Shown here piece by piece: positions 58,733 through 64,000 of a DNA stretch of 64,000 bases. Both the position numbers and the translations under genes were made by a program. This DNA comes from Salinispora arenicola (GTDB lineage Bacteria > Actinomycetota > Actinomycetes > Mycobacteriales > Micromonosporaceae): positions 1,488,001 through 1,552,000 of the forward strand of contig NZ_VFOL01000001.1 of the NCBI RefSeq assembly GCF_006716065.1, written 5' to 3'. A model generated the notes under the pieces. The model made no database searches and had not been told where the DNA came from. It saw nothing but the letters and a program-made list of their open reading frames with translations. Within the stretch, counting starts at the first letter, position 1. Every line of letters starts with the position of its first letter.

Positions 58733-59170
58733 ATGCAGGAGTCATTGACCATCGGCCAGCTCTCCGCGCGCAGCGGGGTGGCCTCATCCGCGCTGCGCTA
58801 CTACGAGCGGATCGGGCTGCTCCGGGCCGACCGCACCGGTGGCAACCAGCGCCGCTACGCGCGCAGTGAACTGCGCCGGGTGGCCTTCATCCGGATCTCC
58901 CAGCAGGTCGGCATCACGCTGGACGAGATCCGCGAGGCACTCGACTCCTTACCCGCCGCCCGTACCCCGACGCCCGAGGACTGGACCCGGCTCTCCACGC
59001 TGTGGCGGGACCGGCTGGACGAGAAGATCACGCTCCTGACCCGGCTCCGGGACAACCTCGACGGGTGCATCGGCTGCGGGTGCCTGTCGTTGCGCCGCTG
59101 CACGCTCAGCAACCCGGGTGACGAGGTCGCCGGCGAGGGCCCCGGCGCGCGCCTGGCGGTGCCGCGCTAG
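58733..59170 (+). CDS. SoxR-like [2Fe-2S] MerR-family redox regulator
   Basis: A 145-residue regulator: MerR helix-turn-helix (LTIGQLSARSGVASSALRYYERIGLL), dimerisation helix, and the SoxR cluster loop CIGCGCLSLRRC with C112, C115, C117 and C123 in the C-x2-C-x-C-x5-C spacing of SoxR. It should sense redox-active compounds by oxidation of its [2Fe-2S] cluster. ATG 58733 follows AAGGTGA; GTG 58730 is adjacent. It is divergent from the split transketolase and ends 4 bp into the convergent quinone oxidoreductase gene, a common target type for SoxR in actinomycetes. Confidence 0.93.
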   Translation: MQESLTIGQLSARSGVASSALRYYERIGLLRADRTGGNQRRYARSELRRVAFIRISQQVGITLDEIREALDSLPAARTPTPEDWTRLSTLWRDRLDEKITLLTRLRDNLDGCIGCGCLSLRRCTLSNPGDEVAGEGPGARLAVPR

Positions 59171-60144
59171 CCGACGGTCAACAGCACCTTGCCGACATGC
59201 TCGCTCGACTCGACGAGGCGGTGTGCCTCCGCCGCGTCGGTCAGGGGCAGCCGACGGTCCACGATCGGACGGATCCGACCCGCCGCGATCAGCGGCCATA
59301 CCTGCTCGCGTACCCCCCGGACGATCTCCGCCTTCTCGGCCAGCGGGAGGGGACGCAGCGCGGTCGCGGCCACCGCCGCCCGCTTCACCAGCAACCCGCC
59401 CAGATCCAGCTCCGCCTTCCGGCCCCCCTGCATGCCGATCACCATCAACCGTCCGCCGGTGGCCAGCGCGGCCAGGTTTCGTTCTAGGTAGGCGGCGCCG
59501 ATGATGTCGAGGATCACGTCCGCGCCTCGGCTGTCGGTGACCTGGCGGACCTCCTCGACGAAGTCCTGCTCCCGATAGTCGATCGTGTGGGCGGCGCCCA
59601 GTTTCCGTAGCTGGTCGTGCTTGGGCAGGCGGGCGGTCGCCGCCACCGTCGCCCCGAGCGCTGACCCGAGCTGGATCGCGAAGGTGCCGATCCCGCTGCC
59701 GCCGCCGTGCACCAGAAGTGTCTCCCCGGCGGTCAGTCGGGCCAGCCGCACCACGTTCGACCACACCGTGCAGGCCACCTCGGGCAGGGCCGCCGAGTCC
59801 ACCAGGTCCACGCCGTCGGGCACCGGCAGCAGTTGACCGGCCGGCACCGCCACGCGCTCCGCATACCCGCCGCCGGCGAGGAGCGCGCACACCTGCTGAC
59901 CGACCGTCCAGCCGCGCACGTCGTCGGCGATCGCACTGATCGTGCCGGAGCATTCCAGACCGGGGTACGGGGACGCGCCCGGCGGCGGCGGGTAATGGCC
60001 CTGCCGTTGCAGGATGTCCCCCCGGTTGACCCCGCTGGCGCGCACGTCAACGATGACTTCGCCGGGGCCGGGCTCCGGGTCGGGCACCTCGGACCAGACC
60101 AGCATGTCGGGCCCGCCCGGCTCTTGGATCTTGATTGCGTGCAT
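59167..60144 (-). CDS. NAD(P)H quinone oxidoreductase, PIG3-like
   Basis: A 325-residue medium-chain dehydrogenase/reductase without zinc ligands. SGVNRGDILQRQGHYPPPPGAS matches the PIG3/quinone oxidoreductase subclass, VHGGGSGIGTFAIQLG is the NADPH-binding loop and VILDIIGAAYLERNLAALATGGRLMVIG the cofactor-binding core. It reduces quinones or reactive carbonyls. Its stop overlaps the SoxR-like stop by 4 bp on the opposite strand. Its upstream region does not show the MerR-type dyad seen at 58.7 kb, so direct control by SoxR is not evident. Confidence 0.9.
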   Translation of the reverse strand: MHAIKIQEPGGPDMLVWSEVPDPEPGPGEVIVDVRASGVNRGDILQRQGHYPPPPGASPYPGLECSGTISAIADDVRGWTVGQQVCALLAGGGYAERVAVPAGQLLPVPDGVDLVDSAALPEVACTVWSNVVRLARLTAGETLLVHGGGSGIGTFAIQLGSALGATVAATARLPKHDQLRKLGAAHTIDYREQDFVEEVRQVTDSRGADVILDIIGAAYLERNLAALATGGRLMVIGMQGGRKAELDLGGLLVKRAAVAATALRPLPLAEKAEIVRGVREQVWPLIAAGRIRPIVDRRLPLTDAAEAHRLVESSEHVGKVLLTVG

Positions 60145-60290
60145 GGTTCCTGTCTACCCGACGGGCGTCCCCGCTGGCAGCCCGTGCCGTCTATTACCAC
60201 TGTGGACGTGCTACCGGTGGGCGTGCCTGCCCGCCGGCCGGGCCGACATGGCAGACTGGGCACCGTCGCCGCCCCTGGGCGGTGGTGCCG

Positions 60291-60377
60291 GGAGGGTTCG
60301 CCTAGTGGCCGATGGCGCTGGTCTTGAAAACCGGTAAGGCAGTGATGTCTTCGTGGGTTCGAATCCCACACCCTCCG
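60291..60377 (+). tRNA. tRNA-Ser (anticodon TGA)
   Basis: An 87-base cloverleaf with a long variable arm, typical of class II tRNA-Ser. The acceptor stem GGAGGGT pairs with ACCCTCC; the anticodon stem CTGGT/ACCGG encloses loop CTTGAAA with TGA at 60325-60327; the T arm is GTGGG-TTCGAAT-CCCAC. The discriminator base is G and no CCA is encoded. Confidence 0.96.
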
Positions 60378-60701
60378 CTTCCGTGGGCAGTCAAGGCGCC
60401 CCTGAACCGTACCCACGCTCGGCAGGGTGAGTGCTCACCAGAGTCTCTGACCTGCCTCGTTGACCCGTTGTGGCGCGGCAGGGATTCCGTTTGGTGGGGG
60501 TCAGCCTCATCAGGGTTATGACCTGAACTGCTGTCGCTCACCCCGGTGCTAATCGCATGGGTACGCGCAAGGGCGAGATCTCATCATGTTTGTGCTGCTA
60601 TCAGCGATTTGGCAGCTTGCGTTAAGCCTCATTCCAACCATGTTGGTCACAATCAGCGGTACATGTCCCTACCCATTTTCGACGAAATCAGAGGAGTGTG
60701 C
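60378..60701. other. Non-coding gap after tRNA-Ser
   Basis: A stretch of 324 bp with no convincing gene, richer in A/T than the surroundings in its second half. It holds a small CCAAC-CAT-GTTGG dyad (60634-60646) and ends in GAGGAG, the ribosome binding site of the secreted-protein gene. No copy of the tRNA 3' end, no integrase and no clear promoter were found. Confidence 0.5.
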
Positions 60702-61187
60702 ATGTCTCGTATCAGGAAAAGGTACGCACTGGCCGGGTTGGTAGCCGCCGGCGCACTTGTGGCGGCCCCGTCGGTCGCGGCCGCGGCGGACGGCGACGAG
60801 ACCTCCCGGGCCAAGGCGTCAACCACCGCCGTCGAGGGCGACGAGCAGCAGCGGACCGAGCCCAGGGCCGACACGCTGGCCCTGGAGTTCGGCGACGCCG
60901 CCGACAAGGCCACGATCAAGCTCGGAGAGACCCGCGAGGAACTCAGACCAGCCGAGCTGCGCATGCCCGCGTCGGCCGAAGCCCAGGCAACGCCGGCCAA
61001 CAGCTTCGCAGCGCCCACATCCCAGAAGCTGACCTCGGCCGAGGACCTCCAGTCGACGTTCGCCGAACGGCTGACGCGGGCGGTTGAGGACGGCATCCTG
61101 ACCCAGGAACAGGCCGACGCCATCACCGAGGCAGTGGCGGCTGGCGTCCTCTCCGGACCGGACGGACACGTCGTCCCACGCGGCTGA
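60702..61187 (+). CDS. Secreted protein of unknown function
   Basis: A 161-residue exported protein. From ATG 60702 it has a Sec signal (MSRIRKRYALAGLVAAGALVA..., cleavage after VAAAA near 27) and GAGGAG at the right distance. The mature part is acidic, with a helical C-terminal segment (SAEDLQSTFAERLTRAVEDGILTQEQADAITEAVAAG), a pattern shared with small actinomycete exported proteins that repeat 'DGxLTxxQAD'. No catalytic motif. A strong pair of hairpins follows the stop. Confidence 0.7.
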   Translation: MSRIRKRYALAGLVAAGALVAAPSVAAAADGDETSRAKASTTAVEGDEQQRTEPRADTLALEFGDAADKATIKLGETREELRPAELRMPASAEAQATPANSFAAPTSQKLTSAEDLQSTFAERLTRAVEDGILTQEQADAITEAVAAGVLSGPDGHVVPRG

Positions 61188-61202
61188 CCAACCCGGAACC
61201 AG

Positions 61203-61247
61203 GGCAGCCGTCGGCTGCCGGCCGGCACCCGGATCGGGTGCCGGCCG
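61203..61247 (+). terminator. Tandem terminator hairpins
   Basis: Two back-to-back perfect stems: GGCAGCCG-T-CGGCTGCC (61203-61219) and CGGCCGGCACCC-GGATC-GGGTGCCGGCCG (61219-61247), sharing one base. They start 15 bp after the secreted-protein stop. No T-run follows. The 12-bp second stem is the strongest terminator-like hairpin in the window. Confidence 0.65.
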
Positions 61248-61369
61248 ACCGAGGGCCAGGCGGCCACGCGGTGACGGCCGCCCGATCCGGACCGGGCTGC
61301 GATGCGTGCTGTGCGCTGGTCTCCTGGCAGGACGGCGCTCCCGGCATCCACCTGGTGGAACCTCGATGC

Positions 61370-61741
61370 TCAGAAGAGCCCCCCGGTGAGGAAGTGCAGG
61401 GCTAGCCAGATCACGAACGCCAGGAGCGCAAACCGCCGAAGCCACACCCAGCCCGTGACCTCCCGGGGCGGCTCGCCGGGCCTGCGGCGCTGCAAGCCGA
61501 ACCACAACCAGACGTGCTCGGACAGAGTGTCACCGTCACGACTGTTGAGCACGGCCGTCAGTTCGACCACGCCGAAGTACAGGAGCCACAGGACCCATGC
61601 GGCCGTGTAGTTGCCCAGGCCGAACGAGAGTCCGGCGACGGCACCGAAGAGCGCGCCGCCCGCGACGAACGGGAGGACGCGGCTCATCTCAGCACCGCAC
61701 AGGTAGGCTTCCGCATGTTCCCTGCCCTCCCCATCTGTCAT
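61370..61741 (-). CDS. Small membrane protein, phage-protein-like
   Basis: A 123-residue protein with three hydrophobic segments (about 21-40, 44-63 and 100-119) and a conserved-looking loop NSRDGDTLSEHVWLWFG. The 'GDTLSEHVW' motif with nearby aromatic residues is one that I associate with actinophage or prophage membrane proteins; no other phage gene is present. The ATG at 61741 overlaps the stop of a 30-residue ORF in ATGA, which favours this start over an internal ATG at 61687. Confidence 0.65.
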   Translation of the reverse strand: MTDGEGREHAEAYLCGAEMSRVLPFVAGGALFGAVAGLSFGLGNYTAAWVLWLLYFGVVELTAVLNSRDGDTLSEHVWLWFGLQRRRPGEPPREVTGWVWLRRFALLAFVIWLALHFLTGGLF

Positions 61742-61830
61742 GGAGACGACGGCAGCGGCCCTGCCGAGCGCGGGGCGATTCGGGCGGTCACCGTCGTTGT
61801 CGGCGCGAGAAGGTAAACGTAGGCGGTCAT
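61738..61830 (-). CDS. 30-residue small ORF coupled to the membrane protein
   Basis: From ATG 61830 the ORF runs 30 codons (MTAYVYLLAPTTTVTARIAP at the start) and ends in TGA overlapping the next ATG by four bases. GAGGAGG (61842-61836) sits 5 bp before the ATG, one of the best ribosome binding sites in the window, whereas the membrane-protein gene has no site of its own better than the overlap. It may be a leader ORF that drives reinitiation or a small peptide with its own role. Confidence 0.5.
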   Translation of the reverse strand: MTAYVYLLAPTTTVTARIAPRSAGPLPSSP

Positions 61831-61962
61831 TCGCGCCTCCTCAAGCCTTGTGTCGTGTTCGAACACCGGCTTGTGTACCAGCCGTGGTCGCCCGCGGTCT
61901 GTCGGGCGATGCCGCCATCGGCGTTGTCGTCGTGGTCGCCGAACCGGCGCTAGGCTGCGCGC

Positions 61963-62448
61963 GTGGTGGAGCGAGTGGATGTGCGAGTCGCGGGTGTGAT
62001 CTTGGTTGATCCGCTGGGCCGGTTGTTGTTGCAGCTCCGTGACGGCAACACCCAGGTGGACCCACACCGTTGGTGCCTGCCCGGTGGCCACGTTGATCCG
62101 GGTGAGGATCCGCTGACGGCCGCCCACCGAGAGTTGTACGAGGAGACCGGCCTCAAGGTCGAGGAACTGCGCCTGTTCTGGCACGGCAAGGCCCCTTCGG
62201 GGCAGTTCCCCGGCGCGATCGGCGAGTTTTCGACCTTCTACGCGCCCACCAGCGCCACAGCTGAGGATGTGGTGTGCGGGGAGGGGGCGGCAATGCGGTT
62301 CGTTGACGCGGCTGACGTGCCATCCCTGGAATTTGGGCGGGCTAACGGGGAGATCGTTCCGCGCTTTCTGGCCTCGCCGCAATACCGGCAGTTGGTCGGG
62401 TCCATTGATCCACATCTCGATCGGCGCACGGGAGTTCCAGTCCGGTAG
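61963..62448 (+). CDS. Nudix hydrolase
   Basis: A 161-residue hydrolase of nucleoside diphosphate-linked substrates. The Nudix box runs from G41 to L64: [10 protein letters not shown], then REL and EETGL with the metal-binding glutamates (G-x5-E-x7-REU-x-EE-x-GU pattern satisfied). Its substrate cannot be read from the sequence; the class includes mutT-like cleaners and NUDT-type pyrophosphatases. TAGGCT ends 9 bp before GTG 61963, so the message may be nearly leaderless. Confidence 0.9.
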   Translation: MVERVDVRVAGVILVDPLGRLLLQLRDGNTQVDPHRWCLPGGHVDPGEDPLTAAHRELYEETGLKVEELRLFWHGKAPSGQFPGAIGEFSTFYAPTSATAEDVVCGEGAAMRFVDAADVPSLEFGRANGEIVPRFLASPQYRQLVGSIDPHLDRRTGVPVR

Positions 62449-62591
62449 CCCCTGGCCGATCGCTAGGTGGTCCACATGCGAGCTGTTCGACCAGTTGGCG
62501 GGGGTGGTCCGTCATGGGGGTCGGCGAGCTGTGTAGCCGGGGCATGCCTTCGGACCTGACGCCGGCCTGACGGAGGTCGGCCCGGGGCGGG

Positions 62592-63341
62592 TCACCCAGC
62601 GAGTAGAAGCGCGGTCGGGGTGGCGAGGAGGAGGAACGGGCCGAAGGGCAGGTGGCTGGACCAGCGGACCCGACGGGTGGCGAGCAGCGCCAGGGCGGTT
62701 ACGGCAGCGAGCGTGAACGCGAACAGCAGCCCGAGCACCAGGAACGCCAGGCCGTGCCAGCCGAGTAGCAGGCCCACACCGACCGCGAGTTTCGCGTCGC
62801 CCAGACCGAATCCGCGTCGGCCGAGCAGGATGGTGCTGGCGGCGAAGAGCAGGCCCAGGCCGAGCCCGGCGGCGGTGGCGCGCAGCCAGGGGGTGTACCC
62901 GGCGTCGAGGGCGGCGGCCAGCCCGAGCAGCAGCCAGGTGCCGAGCGCGGCGGGGATGGTGAGCCGGTCCGGCAGGCGGTGCACGGAGGCGTCGATGAAC
63001 GCGAGGGGTACCGCCCAGCCGAGCCACCAGGCCGCCGCGGCCAGTTCGACCGCTGGCGGGCCGGCCAGCAGCAGTGTCAGGCCGGCGGCGAGTGCGGCGA
63101 CCTCCACCGAGCCGGGTGGCGGGCCGACTCGTGTGCCGCATGCCCCGCACCGAGCGCGCGGGCCGATCGCCGGCCACGGTCGGGCCAGGCTGACCGGGGT
63201 GCCGCAGGCGTCGCAGCCGAGTCGGGCCGTCGACCCCGCGGGTACGGCGTGCCGTACGGCAGCGAGCCGGAGCACCGGGGTGACCGCGAGCACGGCCAGC
63301 AGTGAGCGGCTCGTGGTGCGGTTGGAGATGGTCACCAGCAT
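62592..63341 (-). CDS. Prepilin peptidase, A24 family
   Basis: A 249-residue aspartic prepilin peptidase. Catalytic aspartates: D117 in FIDASVHRLPDRL and D182 in the GFGLGD motif. Two CxxC pairs (C43/C46 and C65/C68) form the zinc loop. About seven membrane helices follow. I chose ATG 63341 because GGAG lies 6 bp upstream; two earlier in-frame ATGs lack a site. It is divergent from the gene entering at 63934 and may serve a pilus or tad-type locus there. Confidence 0.9.
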   Translation of the reverse strand: MLVTISNRTTSRSLLAVLAVTPVLRLAAVRHAVPAGSTARLGCDACGTPVSLARPWPAIGPRARCGACGTRVGPPPGSVEVAALAAGLTLLLAGPPAVELAAAAWWLGWAVPLAFIDASVHRLPDRLTIPAALGTWLLLGLAAALDAGYTPWLRATAAGLGLGLLFAASTILLGRRGFGLGDAKLAVGVGLLLGWHGLAFLVLGLLFAFTLAAVTALALLATRRVRWSSHLPFGPFLLLATPTALLLAG

Positions 63342-63933
63342 GTCGATCTCCATCGGCTGAGTACGCAAAGTAACCAGTGGTTGGTTTTGGTAGCGGCGGC
63401 CCTGGCGTGGTGGCTACCGATCGACCGGGCGGTCGGGCGGGCGTTGGCTGGCCACGACCGGTGTGCCACTCGGCGTCGGACGTTGCCGGTGTGCCGACTC
63501 GGCGTGGGGGCAAACCAGACAGTATGCGCTGATCGCCCGCGCTTCGGCCGGTCGTGTGTCCCGGGTGTTCGTGGAATCGGGCATGCACGCCCCGCCTCGG
63601 GGGGAGGACCCGGGGCGTCCACCAGTGATCGGCCGGCAGCCTGGACGTCAGCACCGACGATCACCACCCCTTGTCACTGAGCGTGTTCACCTGAATTGCC
63701 CCTGTTGCATCGGCTGGCGTCAGCCTATGCTCGCCCATTGAGTGCAATGCAACCCTGCAACCCTTCGACCAAGGAACTGCGGGCGGGGTGGGGAGTCACC
63801 TTTCCAAAGGTCATTAACGGTAAATACAGATGCGTTCTGTGCGGGTCCCGATGGTGGCATCGGGCCGTGCTTTCGCGTGTCCGGATCGCCGGGGAGCGAC
63901 CGCCCGGGGGAGGTCAACGAGGAGGTCGAGTCA
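63342..63933. other. Long divergent non-coding region
   Basis: 592 bp between the prepilin peptidase (minus) and the gene at the window edge (plus). It contains a short direct repeat (GTGTGCC[G]ACTCGGCGT at 63461-63476 and 63489-63505), an A/T-richer segment with AAAGGTCATTAACGGTAAATAC (about 63803-63824), which is a likely promoter zone, and a perfect hairpin CCCGATG-GTGG-CATCGGG (63847-63864) about 70 bp before the next start. The length of the leader suggests post-transcriptional control, but no known riboswitch class is recognised. Confidence 0.45.
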
Positions 63934-64000
63934 GTGCGAGGAATGCAGCTCAGAGGCGTGACGGCCTACCTGGTGGCGGGTGCGGTGCTCGGTGCCGGGG
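63934..64000 (+). CDS. Start of a membrane or exported protein, cut by the window end
   Basis: Twenty-two codons from GTG 63934 (or ATG 63943): RGMQLRGVTAYLVAGAVLGAG, a basic N-terminus followed by a hydrophobic segment, preceded by GAGGAGG. It could be the beginning of a CpaB/Flp-type pilus-assembly protein or any membrane protein; next to a prepilin peptidase the former is attractive, but the fragment is too short to decide. Confidence 0.5.
   Translation, partial: MRGMQLRGVTAYLVAGAVLGAG

Noticed and set aside
60291..60400. tRNA-Ser as an integration site
   Set aside because: No integrase and no duplicated tRNA 3' end were found in the following 3.7 kb, so a genomic island is not supported here.
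63461..63505. Two copies of a 16-17 bp direct repeat, considered as CRISPR-like or iterons
   Set aside because: Only two copies, different spacing needs and no associated genes; too little to call.
63498..63560. GGGGGCAAACCA, resembling part of a c-di-GMP-I riboswitch
   Set aside because: The second conserved block (GGGACGCAAAGCC-like) and the flanking pairing are absent.

Overview
The window is a high-GC chromosomal segment from an actinomycete, most likely the family Micromonosporaceae (Micromonospora/Salinispora type). Reasons: strong G/C third-position bias, many GTG and some TTG starts, overlapping start/stop pairs, a bacterial proteasome activator (Bpa), LytR-CpsA-Psr (LCP) wall enzymes, a SigE-like ECF sigma factor, and actinobacterial families such as DUF4192, DUF5926 and DUF6457. 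I see no transposase, integrase, CRISPR array or rRNA; the single RNA gene is a tRNA-Ser(TGA). Family assignments come from motifs I can read in the proteins; no database search was run.

Layout. 1-3.5 kb: molybdenum cofactor genes (5' part of moaA, mobA, DUF6457) around a ketosamine-kinase gene and a DUF4192 gene. 3.6-18 kb: secreted beta-propeller, Lrp/AsnC regulator divergent from dimethylargininase, amino-acid-type ABC binding lipoprotein, alpha/beta hydrolase, Bpa, HAD phosphatase, zincin, prephenate dehydratase, an ACT protein, a PAS-like protein, a NERD-like protein, arginine deiminase and DUF5926. 18-25 kb: a minus-strand run of signalling and envelope genes (HATPase protein, PAS/GAF histidine kinase, glycerophosphodiesterase, rhodanese, two LCP enzymes, UXS-like sugar epimerase/decarboxylase). 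25-37 kb: two separate acetate/pyruvate-type solute:sodium symporters, each with a small membrane partner, the second close to a LytS/LytTR two-component pair; also an ECF sigma factor with a membrane-anchored partner, an ABC exporter and a prepilin peptidase.

37-44 kb looks like a polysaccharide or lipid head-group locus: polyprenyl-phosphate sugar transferase, Fpg/Nei glycosylase, GT4 glycosyltransferase, and a three-gene overlapping operon (nucleotidyltransferase, sn-glycerol-1-phosphate-dehydrogenase-like enzyme, CDP-alcohol phosphotransferase). 44-60 kb: CBS protein, aminotransferase, CorA, cyclophilin, rhomboid, a sortase-type surface protein, thiolase, an OmpR-type two-component system with a lipoprotein, GT2, a split transketolase divergent from a SoxR-like regulator, and a quinone oxidoreductase. 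60-64 kb: tRNA-Ser, a secreted protein, a small coupled membrane pair, Nudix, a second prepilin peptidase and the first codons of the next gene, possibly the edge of a pilus locus.

Items most worth a second look: (1) four DnaA-box sequences in one orientation, spaced by whole helical turns, in a non-coding gap at 34.4 kb; (2) the G1P-dehydrogenase-like/CDP-alcohol operon at 41.3-43.8 kb; (3) a MerR-type 19-bp-spacer promoter with a dyad between the SoxR-like gene and the split transketolase; (4) interlocked inverted repeats at 27.7 kb; (5) tandem hairpin repeats at 57 kb; (6) an LCP gene with no standard start codon before its membrane anchor; (7) a 30-residue ORF with a strong ribosome binding site coupled to a membrane protein at 61.8 kb.
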